From NCBI RefSeq assembly GCF_040115645.1, contig NC_089576.1:1054001-1118000 (forward strand): a stretch of DNA of 64,000 nucleotides, written 5' to 3'. This document shows positions 36,971 through 49,655 of the stretch, in pieces. The position numbers and the translations under genes were made by a program. This DNA comes from Euwallacea fornicatus. Its lineage: Eukaryota; Arthropoda; Insecta; Coleoptera; Curculionidae. Position 1 is the first letter of the stretch; every line of letters starts with the position of its first letter. The notes beneath the pieces are model-generated. The model was not told the DNA's origin. It did not search any database and saw only the letters and a program-made list of their open reading frames with translations.

Positions 36971-39900
36971 TATGTACGTGTATGCTAATTGGTCTATAGG
37001 AACTAGCTTCATGTGAAAGTTAACCATATATTAATCATTTGTCCCTTGAAGCCAATAGATCAAATATTGCGTAAAAGAGCGTTTCCACGGAAACTGAGGA
37101 AACGAACTGTTCCAGGAAAGTTATCTACACTTATTCCATCGGTTATGTGAAAACCACATCTCCTTTGTAAAGTTACTTAGACTTTGATGTTTCGGCATTT
37201 AAGGCCATTAGTTTAATGGACTAGCAAGTTTACCCAGAAATTTAGTTGAAACCACGAGACTGACCAATTATCCATCTTTATTTCAACTTTTCCAAGGGCG
37301 TAATGCTTTTGATAAAGTTGCCACAACTTTGATCAATTAGCCTTTAGAATACTTAACTGTTCGAGCAAGAGTAGTTGAATAAATCTAAATTTAAAAGCCG
37401 ACCCTACGAGTAATACCTAGTTACCGTCCATCTTGTCTATTTTAATATTTAACGAAAGATGTACGCCACTGAAGGTAAATGACGGAATGTCAAATTAATG
37501 CAATGTCAGTGCGAGGACCAATAATGCGCCTGCATTTGACGTCTTCATTTGTTTCATTGTTATCATGCGTCATGGCTGAATTGTGAGTCGGAAAACTCAT
37601 TTTTAGTTATTTTTTGCACAATTTTTCTACGTGATTTGTACCTGAAAACTACCGAAAGCCTTTTACAAAGGAGAATTTTCATTGTGCTTTAGTTAATCAA
37701 TGCAGAAAAGATATTCAAGAATCGGTTCTTCACAAGTTAGTAATTTTTAACTTTAATAGCGTCAAGTGCGCATGATTTTAAGGCAGATTAAATATTTTCA
37801 TGTGCGTTTTCATAGATGTTTTCCAAATCCAATCAATAGGAAATAAGCAGTTTTCCTTGCGTATCAGACAAACATTAAATTTCCGAGGTCAGTTTACTCT
37901 AAATTGGCAGTGTCAAGTTGTAATTAATTAAACAACTGTCGCGGCTGCTAAAATAGCATCCACCGGACGACCAGTACTGACCATCGTTCACCCATTTTAT
38001 CATAGTGGTTTTTGAGGAAAACCACTTCTTTGACTTGGCAATTCAAGAAACACGTCATCGTCTGTAATTAAGGTAATTGAGCAATCTCATCTCGCATTTG
38101 GGGGGTTTTAGGGGCGACAACTACGCTTCTATCATGCGGCTAGATCAACGTAAAAATAATCAATATAATACGTCAATATTAAATTCACGAATTTACTGTT
38201 TACTGTGGTGTGCAGTTCAGTTGACCCAAAAATCTCAATTGAAGGCGAGGTGCAGTAATTCAACAGTTTTTCCCATATTTCCAGTAGATAAACCTTTTTA
38301 CAAATTGTTTTTATCCAACCTAAATAAAAAAATTTCCCATTATGCGATTTCCAAAATCAAGTTAACGTCAGACAGTTCGTGCCTTGATATGATGTTCTGG
38401 CACGATATTACCAGTTTCCCTATTATAATTTGTTCACAAGTGACAAGGTTTGGGCCTGAATATACATATACAGCTTGTAAATGAGGACACCATTCTTTAT
38501 CAAAAAAATAGTTATGAATATTAATACACCAACGCATGCGCGCAAGCATATAAGGTACGTTAACATTGGCTAGAAATGTTTGACTCAGATTCGCACATCC
38601 ATTGAAAAACGCCATTTAACCATGTACATCTTCCATGTAAGTATGACACAGTACCATCCTTGAACAATCGCAGTCATGCAGCTACATGTACTCGTAGTAG
38701 TTCCGCTCTGCTGATGAGATACTTGAAACGATTAATAAGAGCAAATATTGGTTTTTAACATTAAGCAGTCTGTGATTAAGATTTCGGCGTTTTCAAGGAA
38801 AACCACGGCCTAATATCTCTGATATACGTAAGTCAATACCTACGTGAATTCGATTTCAATCAATTACGTGTTGATCAATGATATTTTCCTGCATGCCCTT
38901 GCTGCCTACGCCCGGCAAACACATAAATACCTAACACGTTTCCTAGTTGCATGTAAATCTACAGGAATTTTGAACAAAGTTGAAAATTGCCCGACATTAT
39001 TAGTAGATTTACACACACATGCTCAGTTTGAAGGGTTCCCCTGAAAATGGTGTCAAGACAAGAGTAAAACCGCATAAGACTTTTTGGTCGCTTTCAGTGG
39101 ATAGATGTCCTCACATTTTGGTGTGGCATAGTGGTTGGGTATGCACACCGGTCTGATTAGCCAAAAAATGTGGGTTACTCGTATCAGCTTATTGGGTTTC
39201 TTTTATGACTCATTAGGAGCGGAGCCGGCCTAGAAACAACCGTCATTGTTATTATTTTCATTGTACAACATTTTGAAACAAACAATGACTGTTTTTCATA
39301 TTCCAACGTGCCTTCGTTAATGAAAGCTTTTTAAGTGATAAAAACAAAACATTGAGGCATTTGAAAGTTGAGCGAATTTAGTGCACCACACTCAAGTCGT
39401 GGGATTGTAGTTTTATATAGGAAAAGCGTGTCAATGGGAACAATGGCAACGTGTGGGTGTATTGAAATTGCTCCCATGACAATTTATTCTTAGATCGTAA
39501 GGTGATTATAAAATTTTTGAATCTTCGAAGACTCACTTAAGTTAAAGAACAATCAGAAATATAATCTACAGGATCATGTAACCATGGGCCTATGAAATTA
39601 AAATTGCATCGATTCAATCTATTTCCAAGTACGCGGTCGAGCTGGTAATTGACCGAAACCATGAAAAATTTCGCCCTATTTCGTAAAAAACTGTATGATT
39701 ATCCATCGCATCACGTCTAAGAGAAAATAAATACCAATTTTTTTCCAAATCCCACATCTTGAGACACAACTCTTGATGGATTTTCAATATACAGGGTCTT
39801 TCCGGGGAAACGGAACGGTCGAAATTTTAAATCGATTTGCTCGCAGGATTATGACTACACATCGGATGCGCCCTTCGAATTTTGTGAACACTTTTTATTG

Positions 39901-41638
39901 ACCTCAATTACCTGTAGGTATTCCGAGGTCCGGCATTAGTTTTGATACTAACGGAGTAGATTGTGAAGAATTAAGGCTTAAGGCAAATAGCAGAACACGT
40001 TAAAGACATAAGCCAACACGTTTATTTAATCCATTACATAGAAGATCTTACTTCCTCGCTAAGGGATAAGTCCCAGCAAGTAATTTTGTGGTATTCGACT
40101 AATGTACATTTGCAAGGGTTTTTTTCTGGGTTAAAATTGCGACTCCTTAATTCCCAGAAATGTGCAAGGGCCCCATGGCGTAAGGTCACTGCCTGGAAAT
40201 CATGTCACATAAAAATAACGTGAGCCATGCCAAAAACTCCCATTAAAGGACATGGAAAACGCACTGTTATTAACTCTCATATCATTTGAAAATCAATAAA
40301 GATGGATATAGAGTTTTCTATGGACAAATTAACTTTAACGAATAACAAATTAAAAACGTCCTACGATATATAGAGTGCTACATTTGAAAAGAAGTCGAGT
40401 TTTAGCACCCCAAACGTGTTGAAATGGTTATTTGTGTAACCAGTTTCGAACCCATGGCCGAAACCACTCGAAATTGGATAAATATAACTGAATATGCAGG
40501 GGTAAGTGCATTAAGGCATTTTTCCTCGTGACTGCGAGGTTCAGACTCTCCAATAATATTCTCTAATGGAAAAATTCAAGTTTCTAGATCTTATACGAAT
40601 GTCAAAAATTTTCAGTAAAAAGCACTGAGAGCGTGGTTTTTTAATTCCTTCCTCGTAAAAATAATTTTTTAAATAACGAGCATCGGAGATGGTTCGAAAT
40701 TGACATGGATAGGTATAGAATGGTGGATTAGGAAAAGGTTCCTAAAGTGGCGCATTCAGAATAACGCCATAACATAAGCAGAGTTGCACGAAAAAAAACG
40801 AGTTTCCAATGCTTAAAGAGCATTAAGATGAATGCTGATCTGTTTGGCCAATATACATATGTGCCTTCCTTTAATGAAACGCAGCGAGATCTTTGTTAAA
40901 TAATAATGTACAGTGGTTTCAATTTTTGCAAGATTTAATTCGACGATTTGAGAATAATTCTGTCATGCCTAATACCCATTTCTCTTCCCTTAATCGACAA
41001 TGCCCTTTATGCGAAATTTGGTGACTCACTAAGTATACTTATACTTTCAGCCTTTCAGCACGGCTGTTGCCTTAGCTACGCGTGTGAATGGTAACAGTTA
41101 CTATACACACACCCCATTTTACATCCAACAATAATAATAATTACGAAATGCATTTTATGTTTTTTGTTTATATTATTTCCTCGTTGAACAAAAACTTACA
41201 TTACAAAACCAAAATTCCTCAAAAAGTCGTTTCAACGGTCAAAAATCAAAACTCAGATGAACACTTGTGAAAAGTTCCTACACTCCAATGGTACAGTCAC
41301 CAATAAAAAAAAAAAAAAAGTGGGAAAACTGCTTTTTTCCAAGTTTTCTTGTAATCAAACGCAATCACGCGAATCCCGAAGGTTTGCAAACGATTTTACC
41401 TCAGCTGGCAACCGAGTCTCCGATACTGAAAATCATGTAAACGAAAGACTCGCCTGTAATAAAGTTGAACAACGCGCACTGGGGGAAATAAACGATCTTG
41501 GTGGGACATAAATCTAAATCTAAAACGTAACAATTTTGTTATTGCTTATCACAAACGAGAAAAAAAAACATTCTTTAAGTTTAATTATCCGATTTTTAAA
41601 ATATTTTTTCTTAACGTTGAAGAACATACCTAGAGCGA
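36971..41638. other. Gene-poor stretch
   Basis: No gene supported. It contains a transposon-end-like TACAGGGTCTTTCCGG near 39791 and a tRNA-like segment at 39121-39195. The longest frame, 38077-38484, starts at a non-ATG codon and shows no domain. Confidence 0.4.
39121..39195 (+). other. Possible tRNA-derived SINE head or tRNA relic
   Basis: TGGCATAGTGGTTGGG at about 39124-39139 resembles a polymerase III A box. GGGTTACTCGTATC about 45 bp downstream sits where a B box should be but matches GGTTCGANTCC poorly. No full cloverleaf could be folded by eye. It could be a SINE fragment. Confidence 0.25.
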
Positions 41639-41648
41639 TTTATTTATT
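41639..41648 (-). terminator. Overlapping polyadenylation signals
   Basis: AATAAATAAA on the minus strand, about 90 bp beyond the stop codon at 41733. It supports 41733-41915 being a real terminal exon. Confidence 0.45.
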
Positions 41649-41732
41649 TTAGTCGGCATTTGGAATAACGACCACACACAACTTTGTCCTAATACGTAAG
41701 GTACGCGACCCTCTGTCCTCTATATAAGTTAA

Positions 41733-41915
41733 CTAAAGGTTAACGTTTGGCATCATTGGGGAAACTGGCTCTTGTCCGTTTTCTTCGTTGGTGCGACCGT
41801 GAACCCCGCAAGAGCTGGTGCCCGAGGCAGTACCGCATGGGTTTCTTTTAAGGCTTGGGTGCTTTGATGGAGGTGCAAGAATTTTTGACACGGAAGCGTT
41901 CCTCGGGCCGTTGTT
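41733..41915 (-). CDS. Orphan terminal coding exon, gene unidentified
   Basis: An open minus-strand stretch of 60 codons follows a CTATAG splice acceptor and ends at TAG. Its composition is coding-like and unlike the AT-rich surroundings: it includes SKILAPPSKHPSLKRNPCG and then NEENGQEPVSPMMPNVNL. Polyadenylation signals lie just downstream. I do not recognise the family and could not find the upstream exons. They may lie beyond a long intron, possibly past the RABL6 gene. Confidence 0.4.
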   Translation of the reverse strand, partial: NNGPRNASVSKILAPPSKHPSLKRNPCGTASGTSSCGVHGRTNEENGQEPVSPMMPNVNL

Positions 41916-43259
41916 CTATAGCCTTGAAGATATAGGTTTCTTTTGCATTGACACTTTTAATACTCGGATAAAATAACCATTTTAACATCGTCTTTTAAGC
42001 GATGACTCACATACTGAGATACATGTATATTTTCATTTATTAAGAATCAAGTAAATTTGTAACAACGTGGCAACATCTGTTTGTTCATAAAAAGAGTCGT
42101 ATACAAGTTTAAAATAGTGATGGTGAGATTCAGGTTAGTGATGAAATATAGGCAAATACCTGTGTATATACCAATTGCAGAATGTCTATTTTCTGGTTTT
42201 ATATTTTTATGTCACAACTCTTTCAAACGGATTGCCCTTTTGATTACAGATTTTAAACAAATTTCATTGAAAGTATGTCGGTACATACAGTGGTGACATA
42301 GTATTAATATACTGTTTGAGTACAGTCAATTAATCCACAAATTTGTATACTTTCTTCTAAACGTAAGAAATCTGCTTCGAAGTGTTATAAAACATTTTCC
42401 TTACTTCTAGCTTTAAATAAACGTTCAAACGGTGCTTAAAATTGCGCAAATTTCTATAGAATCGTCATTCACCTGTTGTCAAGAAACACATTTATGATTT
42501 CTTGACATAATCGTATTTGACTTTTTATTTATAGTATTCATGGTCACGTTTAAAAAAAATGTTTAATATCTTAGGTGTAAGATGCAAGGTAACCCACTGA
42601 TTTACACTCCACATGCTAAACTAATGGAGTAATGTGCTGATACAGATGTATTTTATATATACAGCTGAACTTCCTCATTGAAACATTAGGGGACGATTTT
42701 TGATTGAAGTCTCCAAACTCATAATCTGATCTAAGTTCTGAGAAAGTAATCGATGATCCCGTCAGGTAAAAGGTTTTTACAACTTGCCTTGAATTAATGT
42801 TCTTTATATTTTGACAGTTTACATATTACAAATAAAGGCAGATAAAAATATCGCGAGGGCAAAATCGTAAAATGACAAAAACTATATGTAGTTTCAAAGA
42901 GATATAAGCATAGTCTTTTATTCAACGAACAAAAATAATAACTATAAATAAAAAAACTTCTTAAATGCAATATTATTTATTCCAACAGCTGCAAAGGGCT
43001 GTTAAGGAAAATAAACCATGAACTTTTCGGCCTTCTAATAAAGTAAAAAAACATACCCTGTTTCAGCCATTTGCAGTACTGACTTATATTTATCACGAAT
43101 TGTGACGAATATTATAAAAATTTGCCTTTTATTAACAATAAAATACTAATGCAATTTTTTATTTCTATGCAATAGGGTTTCATAGAATTCAAATTTTCTT
43201 TAACATGTTAGAATACATGGCTAAATATAACATTAAATTAGATATTATTTATTATCTTC
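41916..43259. other. Non-coding, 3' side of RABL6
   Basis: AT-rich sequence. The last 150 bp is probably RABL6 3' UTR (TTTATT on the plus strand near 43160 reads AATAAA on the minus strand). Nothing else seen. Confidence 0.4.
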
Positions 43260-45711
43260 CTAAATTGCTTCATAGGCGGTATCTACAGGAGGACTGCTAG
43301 TTCCGTTCAGGAACTCTTCAAGTTCGTCCCTAGAAGACACCGCTTCAGCTCTGGACTTTCGTCTATGCTTCTTCTCGCTTTTCTCTTTTTCCTGCTCCTT
43401 CGTTCGATCCTTGGATTTCTTCTTTTTTTGTTTCTCCTTCTTTTCACTCTGAAATGTATCATCAAATTCTGCACATAACAGAAAATCAGATTACTTTATC
43501 TCTGTGCTTCTTCTCTTTCTTGACAGAGCTAGAAGTATGAGTGTCTTCACTCTCACTCTGAACGCTCAAATTTCCGGAACTTGGAGATTTTTTGGACGTT
43601 AAGAGTTCCATGTGGACGTTAGAGGAAGTTACAGACACGCTATCGTCGTAGATGGCACTGGCGCTATTATCAAAAGTTTGGCTGACCATAGACGTGTCTT
43701 CTCCACCTGAGGAAATTTGTTAATTATTGAGGACTGATTAAAAATGAAAGTTACCTTCTGGAGAGCGACGCCATTTTGAATCAGGCGCCACCCAGCCATC
43801 ATAAACATCTGAGGTGAGTTCAGATATCTCAGAATTAATGGTGGAATCAAACTCATCATTTGTTTGCTTCATGTCATAGTCCTCAGGTATAGTTTTCTCA
43901 ATCTGAAATGCATTAAAATGTATTTTTAAGATATTCCCACTATTTTATCACCTCAAGTTCACTACTCCCATCAGACTTTCCAGCTTTTGCCGCATATAAA
44001 AGTTCGGTTTTTTTAACAACCCTCGCCGGTTTTGATAAAGAAGCTTCATCAGGTTCAAAGTCTTCTTGCAACTCAGAAACCAATGGATTTCCTGTATCTG
44101 TATCGCTGCAAATGTCATTAAATTAATCCTGAAATGTATAGGACAAGAACACTCTTATTATTACGAATCAGTCTCTTCAGTCTCTGCAATTTTAGAATGA
44201 TTGAAATGCACATCATCTAAAAACCCTCCTAAAAGTCCACCATCAGGGCAAAATTCATCTACTGATGTTATAGGGACGTCCAATCTTCGAACTTCTGGTA
44301 GACCATCTCCTGCTTCTTTAGACTTTGAAGGAAATCCGCTATTTAGGCTAACACTTTTGGAAACTTGGGTGGAGACTCCAACAGGTAGTTTAGTAGAGTT
44401 TTGAATGGCATTGCCAAAAGGTATGGGTTTTCCTAATTTATTAAAAAAGAGAGTTTAATTAAATTAAAAAATTCAAATCATCTAACCCGCTCCAATGACA
44501 ATAGAGCAACTCTGAGACCGCTTCATGTCTACAACACCAGTGGGCCCTACGCTTGGCTTTTCTATCACAGTTGGAAGAGGAATGTTAGCATTAGAATCTG
44601 CTATTTCCCTACGACGTTTCACTAAATTTTCTAAAAACTTAGCATAATTGGCTTCATCAGATTCTGCATATGTATCAAGTTCCTAAAATTCAGTATGCAG
44701 CACTTCAATATAGAACAGCCAATGATCCATACATCAATTGTAGCAGTAGTCTCTACTTCATTCCTTTCAATCTGCCTTAGTAAACTCTCTTTTTGAAGCT
44801 GTAAGAATGGGAGATTGAAAAACTTGTGCAATAATTTTAGACCAAAACCATTCCTCATGGATGCTTCTGTATGTCTGACTGGTGCTGTTCGGTCTCTATA
44901 ATGTTAGATGTTAAAATGAAATAGGTTTCTGAAGTATTATAATCAACATACCCAATAATTGACTCAATATAAAAATTAACATGGTCAGCAGTGACAGTTC
45001 GGTGATGAGACATATCGCAGTGGTTGGACAAAATTATAACAGGAATGTGAGCTGAATTAACTTTTTTAGACATACAATTTTTTAATATATGTATAATACA
45101 AATACCTGGAATTTTTGGTAGCTCTCGTTGGACATAATCAAATGTCCAACTTTTAGTTAGATCTAATATCATAATTACACCATTAGTTCCTTTATAAACA
45201 TCAAGAAATTCGGCATCTAAAGCAGCCTCTTCAGGAATTTCTATTTGTACATTTTCCAATTTTAAACCATCAAAATGTTTTTTTTTTTTGCCTGTGAATA
45301 ACTTGAATAAAACTCCTCAAATAGCATTTTATCAGAAAATGTCACCTTTATCCACTACATCCCATACTTCAACTTTCACAATATCATCAGTAGCCTTATA
45401 ATTCCATTGAATAGATGTAACTTGAATTTCATCAGTAGGGATATATTCCTCTATAAATTTCTTGCCTTGAAGTCTGTGGAACAAACAAGTTTTACCCACA
45501 TTTCTATCCCCCTTAATAACAATTTTCACTGAAATAAAGGTCTCAAATATAATTTGTTTCCCTGGGAATTTCGCTTACTGTTATATTGCACTCCCTTGGA
45601 AAATTTCTTCTGTAATGAAGATGACATCGCTTGAACATTGGGGCTCTTTAGGGGCCAATTGTTTGCAGGTCCATCACCTTTACTGGTGAGACGTTTAATG
45701 GCCGAAAACAT
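43260..45711 (-). CDS. RABL6: Rab-like protein 6
   Basis: Ras-superfamily GTP-binding protein of the RABL6/PARF group, 643 residues in 11 exons. They are 45711-45579, 45528-45346, 45291-45106, 45051-44952, 44895-44733, 44682-44487, 44432-44165, 44105-43952, 43902-43755, 43706-43495 and 43448-43260; all phases agree. The GTPase domain opens with [13 protein letters not shown] (P-loop, about residues 51-58). It continues with [16 protein letters not shown] and [10 protein letters not shown], the G3-like motif in which the usual DxxG Gln is absent, as in RABL6 relatives. [16 protein letters not shown] closes the domain. The long tail is acidic and Ser-rich, then Lys-rich, and ends with the conserved [14 protein letters not shown]. 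The start is ATG 45711. The gene is divergently arranged with RNase H2A. Confidence 0.95.
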
Positions 45712-48092
45712 ATTGAGTTTGATTGTAAGAGTATGGGACTAAATGTGACTTGCCATATGATCACACAAAACGGGCAATAATCTGTTTTATTGCGAATTTT
45801 ATATTGATTTTTGCAACCTACACAGTTTAGCAAGGCATCCGTATATTTACAATAGTCATTTATAACTGTCTGTTTGGAGAGACGTTGTAAATATAGTAAA
45901 CAAGCAGATGAAGGTATAATTTATTTTTTGGTAATAATTGTTTAATTTATTTAATTAGTTGTAATTAAATAATTACTATTTATCCCAAACAAATACAAGT
46001 TACAAATATTTTGAAAAAGAGGCTATAAACGCATGACAACTTACATTAAAAAATGGATATATACGTCAGCTACCAAATTAAAAAAATTAATTTTACTCCG
46101 TAAAATTAGATCTGGCAACGGTGTGTTCAATGCTTGCCTTTCTCTTAGAGTTAAATTTCTCTTATAGAAAATAATTTTAAAGTGTGAAAAATTCTTCTGC
46201 CAGCAAATATAACTTCTAAAAATAAGCATTTTTTCCTTAACACTTTCAAAATATCAATACAAACGTAAATGCGCGGTGTTAAAGATTCATTTTGGAAATA
46301 AAAATGTATTAATTTCTGGAAAACTATTTGAGATATTTTATTGAAATTTTGTAGATATTGTTTGTCTCTCCAGAGAACTCAAAATATACCAAAAGAAAAA
46401 ATGTTAATTTTTTAATGTGTTATTTCATGGTACAAGTATTTCCCAATTTTGAAGACACCCTATTTAGCTATTTATTCCCTATATGCACTAATTCCACACA
46501 TAGTACAGTTATCGTTTATTACATAGGAAAATTTATATTAAAACAGAATTTAATGAGAATTTAGAAGAAAATAACGCGAAGTAAAATGTAATGCAACGTT
46601 GCCACATTTACTCTTCGCAGTTCATCGATCAATACAGGATGATAGCTACGAATGACAACTAACAAATTTGCGGTTATGGCAAATGGCGGTAAAATTGCCA
46701 AAAATTCAATTTCTAGTTATTTTGTTCATCAAAAAGTAAAATTCCGTGTTTAAACTCCTCAGATAATTTATTTAATTTACTTAATTTTTTAACGAAAAAA
46801 ATTGAAATTGATAGTGCAACTAGGACGGAATGGTACGTTTGAGAGCACAGAATTAACTCATTAAACTTTCTGCTTGCACTGAAGCTATATTTATTAACTG
46901 TTGTTCCCATTCCTTACTTGCTGCTGATGTGTTTTCTTCGTTTGCCAAAATTATATATATTCATTGGGGTATGGCTTGAATATCCCAACACCAAGCAAAA
47001 TATGAGAATAACAAAGCCTAAAAATGAAGTTCAATTACCCTTCTCTATTGTCTGCAACAACTACTTAACTTTGAAAGATTTATAAACGTAAATTCGGGGG
47101 CTTCGGAAAGGAATTCTGAAATCCTCAAAATCTCTTAATTAAACATATAAAGATGCAACATAATCCTTCGTTATGGTACAAGCTTATTGAAGACAACATA
47201 GGCAATTTAGATTTGATGACAATGGGACTTATCAAGTCAAATTGAAGATATGGAGAAAACTGAAAAAGAGAAAGATAGACCGAAATCGGCTAATTCTTTC
47301 TTAAAAATCCAGTTCTTCATTAAGAGAAAAGAGAATGCTACATCTGTGCATTTACGGACTCAAATAAAGAAATAATATGAGGTATCATGTTTGATCTTAG
47401 AAATGAAAATATAGTTTATGTAAAAAATTCCACTGTGATAAAGTTTGAAGAAGCTAAAATAATGCAAAAGGAAGCTTTCAAAAAAGGGCGAGGTAACTTA
47501 TGTAGACACAGAATTCCTGATAATCATTTTTGAAACTAAGGAAATACTAATCAGCCTCCTTTCTCCTTCAGCTGTTTTGAGATACTTGAATTTAATATTG
47601 CTTTTAAACCAGTCCTATATCTTGCATAAAACCTGCATACTTAACACCTAAACATCTTGCCAAAATTGGCATTAAAGACAATAAACTATGTAAATGTGCA
47701 TAGATAGGTAACATTAATTAGGTAGTTTTTCAGTACTCCATGGGAACTTTCTAAAACCAGCAGTTGTATAGCTATGTGATCGTTATTACAGGAGCATCAA
47801 CTAAGGTAGAAGATATCATTTGCAAATTGCTGGACAAGCAGGTCACTATTTTGATTTAATATATTAAGGAAATAGTATTAAATTATAAATCTGACAATGC
47901 AAGAGGAGAGAAGAAACTTCTAAAGTTTTTAACAACCTGAGGAGATCACTCTGTCAATATTTCTCAAAAAAGGAAAATTAGAAATAAGAAGAAAAACTCT
48001 TACATAAATCTGGCTGAACCTTAATGTGTTTTTTTATCTCAATCCAGAAAAACATTTGTTGTTTTTAAGTTTCTTTTAGAAAATTGCTTAAA
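45712..48092. other. Divergent intergenic region RABL6 / RNase H2A
   Basis: 2.4 kb of AT-rich DNA that must hold both promoters. Short frames are not coding-like, and the stretch 47160-47990 has only fragmentary frames with no recognised family. Confidence 0.4.
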
Positions 48093-49300
48093 ATGTCTGA
48101 ATTTGCTAAATCCAAAAATATGGAACTACTTACAACTGAAATTACGAATCTCCTTACTCTTGAGTCATTTATATCAGAGAGAGATAACTTTCAAAATGTC
48201 TTCTACATGTCTCCCATTCCCAAATTGTGTCAAGAGTATCCTTGCATTTTGGGCATAGATGAAGCTGGCAGAGGTCCAGTACTAGGTAAGAACTTGCAGT
48301 GCAATAAACTTGCAAAACAAGAAGTTTATTTGTATCAATAATGTTAGGCCCCATGGTCTATGGCGCAGCCTTCATTCCAATAAATGAACAGATGGTCCTG
48401 GAACAGCTTGAATGTGCCGATTCTAAAGCTTTAACAGAGGAAAAACGTGATCAGATTTTTGAGAAAATATGCGAAACTTCGAACAAAATGGGTTGGACTG
48501 TCGAACTTATCGCCCCCAATTCAATTTGCAACAGTATGCTTAGCCGATCAAAATATTCACTTAATCAGGTGATAATAAGAATTTTAACTGTAATGTCCCG
48601 GCATCTTATGAACTGATATTTAACCAAAGGTTTCAATGGATTCCGCAGTGGGTTTGATCAAAGCAGCTTTAGAGCACAAAGTAAAAGTAGAGCACGTATT
48701 TGTGGATACGGTGGGAAAGCCAGAAAAGTATCAGGCATATTTAAAATCTCTGTTCCCCAATTTGAACATAGTAGTGGCAAAAAAAGCCGATTCAATTTAT
48801 CCTGTGGTATCGGCAGCTAGTATTTGCGCTAAAGTGACCAGGGATCATTCTCTTAAAGTGTGGAATTTCACGGAAGGGATTGAAGTAAAGGCGTTCGGCA
48901 GTGGTTATCCAGGAGGTGAGTGAGAGTTCAGTATTATCATTAATTAAATATCATTGATTGATTTGAATCAATTTAGATCCAGTTACAAAAAGGTTTCTGA
49001 TAGATTATTGCGATCCAGTGTTTGGGTATCCTCATTTGGTGAGGTTTAGTTGGTCAACCGCTGTCAATGCGCTAGAAAGTACTGCGTATCGTGTCGATTG
49101 GGAGGAGGTAAAGTTTTATGAGAAAATATTGTAGGTATGTGCATTGAAAATTCCAGATTAATGATGAAGAGAAACCACTTCCTCAAACCACTTCTATAAC
49201 ATCGTTTTTTAAAGTGTCAAACAATAAAGAGGGGACAACAACAAAAAAGGCACACGAGTTTTTTACCCAAAGATGCCTCAGTAGGGACGTCCAGTTTTAG
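48093..49300 (+). CDS. RNASEH2A: Ribonuclease H2 subunit A
   Basis: Catalytic subunit of nuclear RNase H2, which nicks DNA at embedded ribonucleotides and degrades RNA in hybrids. It has 324 residues in five exons: 48093-48285, 48348-48568, 48630-48915, 48977-49107 and 49157-49300. Active-site acids are visible: D56 and E57 in [10 protein letters not shown]164 in HVFVDTVG, and D192 in [13 protein letters not shown]. The C-terminal [11 protein letters not shown] is also typical. The tail reads [13 protein letters not shown] (residues 288-300), similar to the PCNA-binding motif of the B subunit in vertebrates. The start is ATG 48093; an in-frame non-ATG extension upstream is unlikely to be used. 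Confidence 0.96.
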
Positions 49301-49655
49301 TTTTATTTTATGATTAATAGTTCGTGTGAAAATTTGAGTTATACACCACATTGCAGCATCATTTTAAACGATTACAATTTATTTTTATTGTGTGAAATCC
49401 ACATCGAAACAATAAGGGCCAATATTTGTCATTTTGGCGTGTTTCCAAAATTTCTTGTCGTTGAGTTGAGACTTTAGATAGTAAAAAAATCTTCTTTAAT
49501 TAAGAGATATTTTAATTTTAGGAAACATGTAATGCAGTTCAATAAAATTGGCACTGTATATTGCTTCTGTATGGACTAGTGTTTACAAATCATTCCTAGA
49601 AAAAATAAGCAATCAATTATAAAGCAATTTTATCATTAAAATCAAATCAAACAAA
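49301..49655. other. Convergent 3' region
   Basis: Only 355 bp separates the stop codons of the convergent RNase H2A and argininosuccinate synthase genes. Their 3' UTRs may overlap here. Confidence 0.5.

Noticed and set aside
38077..38484. 135-codon plus-strand frame
   Set aside because: It begins at a non-ATG codon, has no recognised domain and lies in AT-rich DNA with no splice or promoter context.
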